Assembly (NCBI RefSeq): GCF_016900875.1
Contig: NZ_JAFEUM010000006.1
Span: 186,001 to 250,000 of the forward strand
From: Vibrio ulleungensis
GTDB lineage: Bacteria > Pseudomonadota > Gammaproteobacteria > Enterobacterales > Vibrionaceae
Reading direction: 5' to 3'
DNA length: 64,000 nucleotides
How positions within the stretch are numbered: position 1 is the first letter of the stretch; every line of letters begins with the position of its first letter. Under the pieces are notes generated by a model. The model was not told the origin of the DNA. It did no database searches and saw nothing but the letters and a program-made list of their open reading frames with translations. The position numbers and the translations under genes are program-made. Below, one piece after another: positions 55,918 to 64,000 of this stretch.

Positions 55918-57057
55918 TTACGTAAAACAGTAACTTTGTATTGAACGCTGCAATAGCGATACCGTTGGATCGATAAATTCAAACGCCAAAAACTCATCCG
56001 GCTGATGCGCTTGCTCAATCGAGCCCGGGCCCAATACCAGTGTAGGACACAATTGCTGCAGAAACGGAGCTTCGGTACAGTAGTTAACGCTTTGCGCTTC
56101 TTTACCACTGAGATCTTGCATTTGCCCTACAAACGGGTGGTCATGAGAACATTCGTAACCCGGAATAGGGTCGTGCAGTGGACGAATATCGATAAGACCA
56201 GCCCACTTCGCTTGAACCTCTTCAAGTGCACTGTGTAGTAACTGATCGAGTGCCTCTAAGCTCATCCCAGGTAGAGGGCGCACATCATAATGGAGTTCAC
56301 AGCAACCACATATACGATTGGCGCTGTCTCCACCATGAATGTGACCAAGGTTAAGGGTTGGGTTTGGAATATCAAACCCTGGGTGACGATAGTCCTTGAT
56401 CAGCTTGTCGCGCAGTTGAGTCATTGCGAACAGCACTTCCTGCATCACTTCAATGGCATTGATGCCCAAGCTTGGATCCGATGAATGTCCTGATTTCCCC
56501 GTCACTCGAATGGCGTTAGCTACATGCCCTTTATGCGCATAGACCGGCACCAAACTAGTGGGTTCACCAATAATGCAGTAATCAGGTTTAAATGGAGCGT
56601 CGTCGGTAAAGTGTTTAGCCCCCAGCATAGTGGTTTCTTCATCACAGGTTGCCAGAATATACAGTGGTTTATTTTGACCGTTCCACTGCATATTTTTTAC
56701 CGCTTCTAATATAAACGCAAAGAACCCCTTCATATCGGCGGTGCCTAGGCCGTAAAAGCGATTGTTTTTCTCGGTTAACGTATGAGGGTTAAAGCTCCAA
56801 CGACCCTCGTCAAACGGAACGGTATCGGTATGGCCTGCCAGTAATAGTCCGCCGCTGCCTTGGCCTTTTTGTGCAATAAGGTTGTGTTTGCCTTTCGCCA
56901 CCTCAACGATTTTGGTGTCAAAACCCAAATCAGTAAACCACTGCGCCAGTTTGTCTATGACCTTGGCATTGCCTTCGTCCCAGCTTGGATCACTGGAACT
57001 GATGGACGAGGTGGAAATCAAATCGGAATAGATTCCTTTAAACGAGGGAATTTGCAT
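55918..57057 (-). CDS. argE: Acetylornithine deacetylase
   Basis: The 379-residue M20-family metal hydrolase removes acetate from N-acetylornithine. Metal ligands appear in [40 protein letters not shown] and the dimerisation-domain Gly-His region [23 protein letters not shown] precedes the ATG. It is divergent from argC, with an ARG box between them, as in E. coli. ArgE indicates the linear acetyl-ornithine pathway. Confidence 0.95.
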   Translation of the reverse strand: MQIPSFKGIYSDLISTSSISSSDPSWDEGNAKVIDKLAQWFTDLGFDTKIVEVAKGKHNLIAQKGQGSGGLLLAGHTDTVPFDEGRWSFNPHTLTEKNNRFYGLGTADMKGFFAFILEAVKNMQWNGQNKPLYILATCDEETTMLGAKHFTDDAPFKPDYCIIGEPTSLVPVYAHKGHVANAIRVTGKSGHSSDPSLGINAIEVMQEVLFAMTQLRDKLIKDYRHPGFDIPNPTLNLGHIHGGDSANRICGCCELHYDVRPLPGMSLEALDQLLHSALEEVQAKWAGLIDIRPLHDPIPGYECSHDHPFVGQMQDLSGKEAQSVNYCTEAPFLQQLCPTLVLGPGSIEQAHQPDEFLAFEFIDPTVSLLQRSIQSYCFT

Positions 57058-57123
57058 GTAAATACCTTATCTACTATTGACAGCTCACGATGAAAACTGT
57101 AAAACACATAATAAATCACAATA

Positions 57124-57141
57124 AGTGAATAAAAACTCAAA
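57124..57141. promoter_or_regulatory. ARG box (ArgR site) between argE and argC
   Basis: TGAATAAAAACTCA (57126-57139) matches the inner ARG-box consensus TGAATWWWWATTCA at 13 of 14 positions. A weaker partner (AGTAAATTTATACT) lies about 15 bases on, at 57155-57168. ArgR would repress both divergent genes. Confidence 0.75.
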
Positions 57142-57205
57142 ATAAAGCTAAAAGAGTAAATTTATACTCGAAAATGGCAAAATTAAGAAAATGGGAATGT
57201 CGTTG

Positions 57206-58210
57206 ATGTTAAAAGTCTCCATAGTAGGTGCAAGTGGGTATACCGGTGCAGAGTTGGCACAGATGGTGGCGAAACACCCACACCTGACGTTAGCAGGTTT
57301 GTATGTATCGGCCAATAGTGTCGACGCACATAAAGCGATGGCGACTCTTCACCCACACTTGACTGGGGTGATCGATTTGCCAGTATTGCCACTGCAAGAC
57401 CCACAGCAGGTTGCTACTCAAAGCGATGTGGTCTTTTTGGCGACCGCTCATGAAGTCAGCCATGATCTAGCCAGCACGTTTATCAATGAAAATTGCCAAG
57501 TCTTCGACTTGTCGGGCGCATTTCGTGTTAAACAGCCTGGCTTCTACGACACCTATTACGGCTTTGAACACAAATTTGACGCATTGCTAGATGCCGCTGA
57601 GTACGGCTTGGCCGAGTGGAATCAGGCGGGCATAAAGCAAGCACAACTGATTGCCGTACCGGGGTGTTACCCAACCGCCTCACAACTGGCGATCAAACCC
57701 TTAATTGAACAGAAGTTGGTGGACCAAGCTTTTCCTGCCGTGATCAATGCAACCAGCGGCGTATCTGGAGCGGGTCGCAAAGCCAGTATGACCAACAGCT
57801 TTTGTGAAGTCAGCCTGCATGCCTATGGCATTTTTAGTCACCGTCACCAGCCAGAGATTGCAACGCACTTAGGTGCTGCGGTTATTTTTAACCCGCATTT
57901 AGGGAATTTTAAGCGGGGTATTTTGGCTACCATCACCTTAAAACTGCAACAAGGTGTAACCGCCGAACAAGTGGCGCAAGCGTTTGAAAAAGCGTACCAA
58001 GGCAAACCTGCTGTTCGATTGTTTGGCCAGCAACAGGTGACCTTACAGCAAGTCCAGCAGACGCCTTATTGCGACATTAGCTGGCAGCAACAAGGTGAGT
58101 ATGTCGTACTTACCTCAGCCATCGACAACTTGCTTAAAGGGGCATCGAGCCAGGCGATGCAATGTTTGAATATTCATTATGGTTTTGAAGAGATGACAGC
58201 GCTGGTTTAA
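57206..58210 (+). CDS. argC: N-acetyl-gamma-glutamyl-phosphate reductase
   Basis: The 334-residue NADP-dependent reductase performs the third step of arginine synthesis. Nucleotide loop [15 protein letters not shown], catalytic Cys in [12 protein letters not shown] and [14 protein letters not shown] are present. I chose ATG 57206, where the family begins [11 protein letters not shown]; an ATG 15 bases earlier is also possible, and the ribosome-binding sites of both are weak. First gene of the argCBGH run. Confidence 0.95.
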   Translation: MLKVSIVGASGYTGAELAQMVAKHPHLTLAGLYVSANSVDAHKAMATLHPHLTGVIDLPVLPLQDPQQVATQSDVVFLATAHEVSHDLASTFINENCQVFDLSGAFRVKQPGFYDTYYGFEHKFDALLDAAEYGLAEWNQAGIKQAQLIAVPGCYPTASQLAIKPLIEQKLVDQAFPAVINATSGVSGAGRKASMTNSFCEVSLHAYGIFSHRHQPEIATHLGAAVIFNPHLGNFKRGILATITLKLQQGVTAEQVAQAFEKAYQGKPAVRLFGQQQVTLQQVQQTPYCDISWQQQGEYVVLTSAIDNLLKGASSQAMQCLNIHYGFEEMTALV

Positions 58211-58263
58211 CGGCCTATCTTGCAAAGTATTTTACCGAAATCACACACGTGAAAGGACATGAA

Positions 58264-59049
58264 ATGAAGACACCATTGGTTATCAAATTAGGCGGAGCAG
58301 CATTAGAGTGTAGCAATACACTGCAGCAACTGTTTGGTGCGATCGAACACTACCAGGCTACTGCCAAGCAAGGTGTGATTTTGGTTCACGGCGGCGGTTA
58401 TTTAGTGGATGAGCTATTAACTGGCCTTAAACTTGAGTCGGTGAAAAAGTCCGGTCTTCGCGTGACACCAAAAGAGCAAATTAATTACGTTACCGGCGCG
58501 CTAGCAGGTACGGCGAATAAGCTATTGCAAGCTGAAGCAATTAAAGCGGGTGTTAAGAGTGTGGGGTTGAGTCTTGCTGATGCAGGCTTGACCGAAGTGA
58601 CTCAACTGGACCCAGAACTGGGTCATGTCGGAAAAGCTCAGCCGGGGGATGCCAGTGCTGTGCAAGCGCTGCTTTCTTTAGGTATCACCCCAATCATTAG
58701 CTCAATAGGTATCACGGCAGATGGTGAACTCATGAATGTGAACGCTGACCAAGCGGCCGTCGCCATTGCAGGCGCAGTCGATGGTGACTTGGTTCTTCTG
58801 TCAGACGTCAGCGGCGTGCTTGATGGTAAAGGCCATTTGATTCCGGCGCTAAACAGTGAGCAAGCCAACGCATTAATCGATGGCAAAGTGATCACCGAAG
58901 GCATGATTGTCAAGGTGCTTGCTGCACTCGATGCGGCACAAGAACTTGGTCGACCTATTCAAGTCGCAAGTTGGCGATACGTGGACAAACTCAACGCATT
59001 ATTAGCGGGTGAAAGTGTAGGAACACAGTTTCTTCCGCAAGCAGATTAG
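58264..59049 (+). CDS. argB: Acetylglutamate kinase
   Basis: The 261-residue amino acid kinase phosphorylates N-acetylglutamate. [25 protein letters not shown], the [17 protein letters not shown] loop and [13 protein letters not shown] are present. Start set at ATG 58264 with AAAGGA upstream; a GTG 15 bases earlier is less likely. It is the second gene of the cluster, 53 bases after argC. Confidence 0.95.
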   Translation: MKTPLVIKLGGAALECSNTLQQLFGAIEHYQATAKQGVILVHGGGYLVDELLTGLKLESVKKSGLRVTPKEQINYVTGALAGTANKLLQAEAIKAGVKSVGLSLADAGLTEVTQLDPELGHVGKAQPGDASAVQALLSLGITPIISSIGITADGELMNVNADQAAVAIAGAVDGDLVLLSDVSGVLDGKGHLIPALNSEQANALIDGKVITEGMIVKVLAALDAAQELGRPIQVASWRYVDKLNALLAGESVGTQFLPQAD

Positions 59050-59128
59050 TAAACCTTAAAAAGCGAATTTGATGTAATAGCCCGAGACATGACCGCCAAG
59101 TCACCCTCGAGGCCCAAGGAGAAAAACT

Positions 59129-60337
59129 ATGAGTAAAGTAAATAAAGTGGTAGTTGCCTACTCAGGCGGTCTGGATACTTCTGTGATCATTCCATGGCTA
59201 AAAGAAAACTACGATTGTGAAGTGGTTGCGTTTGTTGCCGACGTTGGTCAGGGCGATCATGAGTTAGAGGGTGTGGAAGAAAAAGCCAAAGCATCTGGTG
59301 CATCAGAGTGTTATGTGGTTGACCTAAAAGAAGAAATGGTAGCTGATTACATTTTCCCTACCCTAAAAACTGGCGCATATTATGAAGGTAAGTACCTGTT
59401 AGGGACATCAATGGCGCGTCCTATCATTGCTAAAGCACAAGTGGAAGTTGCACGTAAAGTGGGCGCGGACGCATTGTGTCATGGCTGTACAGGTAAAGGT
59501 AACGACCAAGTGCGTTTCGAAGGCGCCTTTGCTGCGCTTGCCCCTGATTTAAAAGTGATTGCTCCGTGGCGTGAATGGGATCTTGTAAGCCGTGAAGAGT
59601 GTCTTGATTACCTTGCTGAGCGTAATATTCCGTGTGCAGCGTCTCTCACCAAAATTTACTCTCGTGACGCAAATGCATGGCACATTTCGACAGAAGGTGG
59701 CGTTCTAGAAGATACATGGAACGCTCCAAACGATGATTGCTGGGAGTGGACCGTTGATCCTGAGCAAGCGCCTAATGAAGCTGAATATGTCACTCTCAAA
59801 GTTGAGCAAGGCGAAATCGTTGCTGTCGATGGTGAAGAGATGACTCCGTACAACGCGTTGGTGTACCTAAATGATAAAGGTGCAAAACACGGCGTTGGTC
59901 GTATCGATATTGTTGAAAACCGTCTTGTCGGCATGAAGTCTCGCGGCTGTTATGAAACTCCTGGTGGCACCATCATGATGGAAGCACTGCGCGCAGTAGA
60001 GCAACTGGTGCTGGATAAGACATCGTTTGAGTTCCGTGAAGAGCTAGGCATTAAAGCGGCGCACCTCGTCTATGATGGTCGCTGGTTTACTCCGCTATGT
60101 AACTCAATCATGGCTGCCGCTCAAGAGTTGGCAAAAGATGTCAATGGTGAGGTTGTGGTTAAGCTTTATAAAGGTCAAGCAGTGGTTACTCAAAAACGTT
60201 CTGACAACAGCCTGTACTCTGAAGAATTTGCCACTTTTGGGGAAGATGAAGTATACGACCAAAGCCACGCAGAAGGCTTCATTCGTTTGTTCTCACTGCC
60301 TTCTCGTATCCGCGCAATGAATAAAGCGCATAAGTAG
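59129..60337 (+). CDS. argG: Argininosuccinate synthase
   Basis: The 402-residue enzyme joins citrulline and aspartate. The PP-loop [34 protein letters not shown] and [15 protein letters not shown] are present. It is the short (about 400 residue) type, unlike the 447-residue E. coli form. AAGGAG precedes the ATG. It is followed by a terminator before argH. Confidence 0.96.
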   Translation: MSKVNKVVVAYSGGLDTSVIIPWLKENYDCEVVAFVADVGQGDHELEGVEEKAKASGASECYVVDLKEEMVADYIFPTLKTGAYYEGKYLLGTSMARPIIAKAQVEVARKVGADALCHGCTGKGNDQVRFEGAFAALAPDLKVIAPWREWDLVSREECLDYLAERNIPCAASLTKIYSRDANAWHISTEGGVLEDTWNAPNDDCWEWTVDPEQAPNEAEYVTLKVEQGEIVAVDGEEMTPYNALVYLNDKGAKHGVGRIDIVENRLVGMKSRGCYETPGGTIMMEALRAVEQLVLDKTSFEFREELGIKAAHLVYDGRWFTPLCNSIMAAAQELAKDVNGEVVVKLYKGQAVVTQKRSDNSLYSEEFATFGEDEVYDQSHAEGFIRLFSLPSRIRAMNKAHK

Positions 60338-60358
60338 TCAATCTATTTCTAGATAACT

Positions 60359-60394
60359 TTAAGGCCTGTACAAAATTGTACAGGCCTTTTCTTT
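60359..60394 (+). terminator. Terminator after argG
   Basis: AAGGCCTGTACAA (60361-60373) pairs perfectly with TTGTACAGGCCTT (60376-60388), followed by T-rich sequence. A 13-bp stem with a 2-base gap. Confidence 0.85.
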
Positions 60395-60449
60395 TGCCAC
60401 GATGCGAGATTCTTTATCTCACCTAAATTAAATTTAAATGCACTATTTG

Positions 60450-60463
60450 TGAATAAGTATTAA
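60450..60463. promoter_or_regulatory. Candidate ARG box upstream of argH
   Basis: TGAATAAGTATTAA matches the inner ARG-box consensus TGAATWWWWATTCA at 12 of 14 positions. It lies 137 bases before argH, after the argG terminator. Confidence 0.5.
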
Positions 60464-60599
60464 TTAATTTGCATTTTAGTCTTTATTTTTATTCTGTTTT
60501 GCCGTACCTTAGCAGCATAAACCTCAGCGTGTGAATTTTGGCTAAAACAGCCTAAGACACAGCAGTTTAGAATGACTGAGCATTTTTAGGAGAGCGACT

Positions 60600-62474
60600 A
60601 TGGCATTGTGGGGCGGAAGATTTACCCAAGCGGCGGATACACGGTTTAAAGACTTTAACGATTCACTTCGTTTTGACTACCGATTGGCCGAGCAAGACAT
60701 CGTTGGTTCTATTGCTTGGTCTAAAGCGTTGTTGTCGGTCAATGTGCTTTCTGAAGAAGAGCAGCAGAGACTGGAGCTTGCGCTAAACGAGCTGAAACTC
60801 GAAGTTATGGAAGACCCTGAGCAGATCTTACGCTCTGATGCCGAAGACATTCACTCGTGGGTTGAGCAGCAGCTAATCCATAAAGTGGGTGACTTAGGCA
60901 AGAAACTCCACACAGGCCGTTCGCGTAATGACCAAGTCGCCACCGACCTTAAGCTATGGTGTCGCCAGCAAGGCAATCAACTGTTACTTGGACTGGATCG
61001 CCTGCAAGCGAAGCTAGTTGAAGTTGCTAAAGCTCACCAAGGTACGGTCTTACCTGGTTATACTCACTTGCAACGTGCACAACCTGTGACGTTTGCTCAC
61101 TGGTGTTTAGCCTATGTAGAAATGTTAGAGAGAGATTACTCAAGATTGAGTGATGCTATCCAACGTTTAGATACTTGCCCACTTGGTTCTGGCGCACTGG
61201 CGGGAACCGCCTACCCAATGGACAGAGAAAAACTGGCTCACAATTTGGGTTTTCATAGAGCGACTCGCAACAGCCTAGATTCTGTTTCCGACCGTGATCA
61301 TGTGATGGAGCTAATGTCGATTGCTTCTTTGTCGATGCTGCACCTGTCGCGCCTTGCTGAAGATATGATTTTTTATAACTCGGGTGAGTCAAACTTTATT
61401 GAACTCGCTGATACGGTCACCTCTGGCTCATCACTGATGCCACAGAAGAAAAACCCTGATGCGCTTGAACTAATCCGTGGTAAAACTGGCCGTGTTTATG
61501 GCGCGCTTGCCGCAATGATGATGACTGTTAAAGCGCTACCTCTTGCCTATAACAAAGATATGCAGGAAGACAAAGAAGGCCTATTCGATGCACTCGATAC
61601 ATGGAATGACTGTATGGAAATGGCCGCTCTGTGCTTTGAAGGCATTAAAGTGAACGGTGAGCGTACTCTTGAGGCTGCGAAGCAGGGTTACGCTAACTCG
61701 ACAGAGCTGGCTGACTACCTGGTTGCGAAAGGCATTCCATTTAGAGAGGCGCACCATATTGTGGGTGTTGCTGTAGTCGCCGCCATTGAGAAAGGCTGCG
61801 CACTGGAAGAGCTTTCGATCGAAGAGCTGCAGCAGTTCTCTGAGGTTATTGGCACCGATGTGTACGACATATTAACCATCGACTCCTGCCTCGAGAAACG
61901 AAGTGCATTGGGCGGCGTGTCTCCAAAGCAAGTTGCGTTTGCCGTCGAACAAGCCGAAATTCGTATCGAGCAGCGTGATAATGCGGGTGTGAAAGTGCGA
62001 GCGGCTCGTCTTACCGATATCGACGCGCTAGAAGGCATGGTGACTTACTGGGCTGGACTGGGTGAGAACTTACCAAGAACACGCAATGAGTTGGTGAGAG
62101 ACATTGGTTCATTTGCGGTGGCAGAGCAAGGCGGTGAAGTCACTGGTTGCGCCTCGCTGTATGTGTATGACTCAGGCCTTGCAGAGATACGCTCGTTAGG
62201 TGTAGAAGCTGGCTGGCAAGGTCAAGGACAAGGCAGCGCGATTGTGTCGCATCTCGTGGACAAAGCGAAGCAGATGGCGATTAAAAAGGTGTTTGTGTTA
62301 ACTCGTAGCCCAGAGTTCTTTATGAAGCAGAGCTTTATTCCAACGTCTAAAACCCTGCTACCTGAGAAAGTGCTTAAAGATTGTGAGCAGTGCCCTCGTC
62401 AACACGCGTGTGATGAAGTGGCTTTGGAAGTCAATTTGGATGAACAGCTGATTGCAAAAATGAGCGTTGCCTAG
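60600..62474 (+). CDS. argH: Argininosuccinate lyase fused to a GNAT (ArgA-like) acetyltransferase domain
   Basis: The 624-residue fusion protein has an argininosuccinate lyase at about 1-455, with the signature [19 protein letters not shown] and [20 protein letters not shown] domain follows at about 462-610, containing [20 protein letters not shown]. Vibrio and related genera are known to carry such argH(A) fusions, in which the GNAT part supplies N-acetylglutamate synthase. The last residues include CPRQHACDE, an unusual Cys pair. AGGAGAG precedes the ATG. This makes one transcript cover the first and last steps of the pathway. Confidence 0.95.
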   Translation: MALWGGRFTQAADTRFKDFNDSLRFDYRLAEQDIVGSIAWSKALLSVNVLSEEEQQRLELALNELKLEVMEDPEQILRSDAEDIHSWVEQQLIHKVGDLGKKLHTGRSRNDQVATDLKLWCRQQGNQLLLGLDRLQAKLVEVAKAHQGTVLPGYTHLQRAQPVTFAHWCLAYVEMLERDYSRLSDAIQRLDTCPLGSGALAGTAYPMDREKLAHNLGFHRATRNSLDSVSDRDHVMELMSIASLSMLHLSRLAEDMIFYNSGESNFIELADTVTSGSSLMPQKKNPDALELIRGKTGRVYGALAAMMMTVKALPLAYNKDMQEDKEGLFDALDTWNDCMEMAALCFEGIKVNGERTLEAAKQGYANSTELADYLVAKGIPFREAHHIVGVAVVAAIEKGCALEELSIEELQQFSEVIGTDVYDILTIDSCLEKRSALGGVSPKQVAFAVEQAEIRIEQRDNAGVKVRAARLTDIDALEGMVTYWAGLGENLPRTRNELVRDIGSFAVAEQGGEVTGCASLYVYDSGLAEIRSLGVEAGWQGQGQGSAIVSHLVDKAKQMAIKKVFVLTRSPEFFMKQSFIPTSKTLLPEKVLKDCEQCPRQHACDEVALEVNLDEQLIAKMSVA

Positions 62475-62617
62475 CGGGTCAAAATTAATTTGTGCTGTAA
62501 CTGATTATATTCTCTGACAAATTAAAAAAAATGACGTTTTTATGAACTCATTTGGGAACCTAATCGTAGAAGCAGTGTCTTAATTAATACCACTGCTTTT
62601 TCTTAGATGAATCTAAG

Positions 62618-62655
62618 AAGCCCCGTACCGACTTGGTACGGGGCTTTTCTTTTTT
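62618..62655. terminator. Bidirectional terminator between argH and the peroxiredoxin gene
   Basis: AAGCCCCGTACC (62618-62629) pairs perfectly with GGTACGGGGCTT (62635-62646), followed by T-rich sequence on the + strand. Confidence 0.9.
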
Positions 62656-62676
62656 TTGCTGGGGTGTTCTCGCTTA

Positions 62677-63408
62677 CTAAGCGCCTAAGTAGACATCCAA
62701 CTCTTCGCTGCCACCAATGTGCTTGCCACCAATAAAGACCTGAGGCACGGTTTCTCGACCTGTTACAGCGCGAAGCGTAATGCTGGTTGCATCTTTGCCT
62801 AACACTATCTCTTCGTATTGAAGGTTATTGTCGATAAGTGCTTGCTTAGCCTTCATGCAAAATGAGCAGCCCGGCTTACTGAATACGGTGATTGCGTCTT
62901 GCACTTTATGTTCTGGGGCAATGTACTCTAGCATAGTGTCTGCATCAGAGACTTTGAACGGGTCACCTGGCTCGTTAGGTTCGATAAACATCTTCTCTAC
63001 TACGCCATTTTTAACCAGCATACTGTAGCGCCACGAGCGCTTGCCAAAACCAAGATCGTTTTTATCTACTAACAGCCCCATTCCGTCAGTGAACTCACCA
63101 TTTCCATCAGGAATAAAGGTGATGTTGTCTGCTTCTTGATCGTCTTTCCAAGCATTCATTACGAAGGTGTCGTTCACCGAAACACATACGATGTCGTCAA
63201 CACCATGCTCTTTAAACACCGAATGCAACTCATTGTAGCGAGGCAGGTGAGTGGATGAGCAGGTAGGGGTAAATGCCCCTGGAAGACTGAATAGGATCAC
63301 TGTTTTGTCTTTGAAAAGCTCATCAGTGGTAATGTTGACCCATTGATCACCTTGGCGGGTTGGGAAAGTCACTTGCGGTACGGCCTTGCCTTCTTTTGAG
63401 CTAAACAT
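62677..63408 (-). CDS. Peroxiredoxin-glutaredoxin hybrid peroxidase
   Basis: The 243-residue fusion protein has an N-terminal Prx5-type peroxiredoxin (1-165) with catalytic Cys in [16 protein letters not shown], and a C-terminal glutaredoxin (about 170-243) with [13 protein letters not shown] and [18 protein letters not shown]. It reduces hydroperoxides using glutathione without a separate glutaredoxin. AAAGGAACG precedes the ATG. It is divergent from oxyR, which probably activates it under peroxide stress. Confidence 0.95.
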   Translation of the reverse strand: MFSSKEGKAVPQVTFPTRQGDQWVNITTDELFKDKTVILFSLPGAFTPTCSSTHLPRYNELHSVFKEHGVDDIVCVSVNDTFVMNAWKDDQEADNITFIPDGNGEFTDGMGLLVDKNDLGFGKRSWRYSMLVKNGVVEKMFIEPNEPGDPFKVSDADTMLEYIAPEHKVQDAITVFSKPGCSFCMKAKQALIDNNLQYEEIVLGKDATSITLRAVTGRETVPQVFIGGKHIGGSEELDVYLGA

Positions 63409-63452
63409 GATGCGTTCCTTTATAAAAGTTCTAAATAAGCACTTGCGCTTTG

Positions 63453-63484
63453 ATAGGGACAGTATCGCTCAATTATGTTGATAG
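63453..63484. promoter_or_regulatory. Possible OxyR binding region
   Basis: Between the divergent genes, ATAG occurs at 63453-63456 and again at 63481-63484, with TAT-containing elements at about 10-base intervals between them (63463, 63473). This is reminiscent of the extended OxyR footprint with four ATAG-like elements. The match is loose. Confidence 0.3.
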
Positions 63485-63538
63485 GTACAATTGTTTGGTG
63501 CTATGGTTTTGATAGATATTGACTATGGAATCGATGGC

Positions 63539-64000
63539 GTGAATTTAAGAGATTTAGAGTACCTTGTTGCTTTATCGGAGCATCAACATTTTCGCAAGGC
63601 TGCAGAGGCGTGTTTTGTGAGCCAGCCTACGCTGAGTGGACAAATCAAAAAGTTGGAAGATGAGCTCGGTAGTAGCTTGTTAGAGCGCAGTAGCCGCAAG
63701 GTGTTGTTTACCGATGTCGGTGAACAGTTGGTCGCTCAAGCGCGGACCATTCTTGGGGAGGTTCGCCGATTCAAAGAGATGGCAAGCAGCCAGGGCGATG
63801 CCATGGAAGGACCTATACAGATTGGTTTTATTCCAACGGTTGGTCCTTATCTACTGCCTAAAATCGTACCAGGGCTAAAGGCTCAGTTTCCACAGTTGGA
63901 GCTGTTTCTGCACGAGGCACAGACTCATATTTTGGTCGAACAACTGCAAGAAGGAAAGCTCGATTGTGTGGTTTTAGCGCAGGTCGAAGAGACGCAAATA
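63539..64000 (+). CDS. oxyR: Hydrogen peroxide-sensing regulator OxyR (N-terminal part, cut by window end)
   Basis: The first 154 residues of this LysR-family activator are visible. The helix-turn-helix (NLRDLEYLVALSEHQHFRKA, then VSQPTLSGQIKKLEDELG) and the early effector domain (GFIPTVGPYLLPKIVP, LHEAQTHIL) are very close to OxyR. The redox cysteines lie beyond the window end. I chose GTG 63539, where the family begins; an in-frame ATG 36 bases upstream is possible. Divergent from the Prx-Grx gene. Confidence 0.93.
   Translation, partial: MNLRDLEYLVALSEHQHFRKAAEACFVSQPTLSGQIKKLEDELGSSLLERSSRKVLFTDVGEQLVAQARTILGEVRRFKEMASSQGDAMEGPIQIGFIPTVGPYLLPKIVPGLKAQFPQLELFLHEAQTHILVEQLQEGKLDCVVLAQVEETQI

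Overview
The window is a chromosomal segment of a gammaproteobacterium in the Vibrionaceae. The evidence is gene order plus signature genes: an AphA-type PadR regulator beside ppc, an ArgH protein fused to a GNAT acetyltransferase domain, a peroxiredoxin-glutaredoxin fusion divergent from oxyR, a CrbR-like response regulator beside a DUF4212 symporter subunit, and the linkages aspA-dcuA-dsbD, cpxRA/cpxP-fieF-pfkA, rraA-menA...hslVU-ftsN-cytR-priA-rpmE and metJ-metBL-metF. No species is assigned. No tRNA, rRNA, CRISPR array, transposase or integrase was recognised.

Layout. 1-1.2 kb: the start of a DUF4212 symporter subunit and a NarL/LuxR response regulator. 1.37-6.06 kb: an accessory locus on the minus strand. 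It encodes a 67-residue HTH-only LuxR-type protein, a CvaA-like membrane fusion protein, a CvaB-like ABC exporter with a C39 leader peptidase, two tiny double-glycine-leader peptides, and two small membrane proteins. I read it as a class II microcin system, probably of the two-peptide kind, and the most novel content here. 6.4-11.3 kb: dsbD, dcuA and aspA. 11.6-25.9 kb: fxsA, trmL, the Cpx envelope-stress system with a perfect CpxR box, fieF, pfkA, tpiA, a DUF3135 gene, a cysteine-rich HTH regulator, glpX, zapB, a chemoreceptor lacking its own sensor domain with an overlapping membrane sensor-like gene, and epmB/efp. 26-33 kb: frdABCD, epmA and two transporters. 33.5-46.8 kb: rraA, menA, a three-gene sugar ABC operon without an ATPase, hslVU, ftsN, cytR, priA, rpmE and a short malic enzyme. 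46.9-52.2 kb: the MetJ regulon cluster metJ / metB-metL / metF, with two four-box operators. 52.3-64 kb: aphA, ppc, argE / argCBGH with ARG boxes, and the Prx-Grx gene divergent from oxyR, which is cut by the window end.

How the genes work together. aspA, dcuA and frdABCD supply, import and reduce fumarate for anaerobic respiration, with menA providing menaquinone. epmA, epmB and efp make the beta-lysylated elongation factor P set. pfkA, glpX, tpiA, ppc and maeB form a central-carbon set. Methionine and arginine biosynthesis lie in compact clusters with recognisable repressor sites.

Several start codons were moved to the best ribosome-binding site or family start; the reason is given in each entry. 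All functions are read from sequence and remembered family features; no database search was possible.
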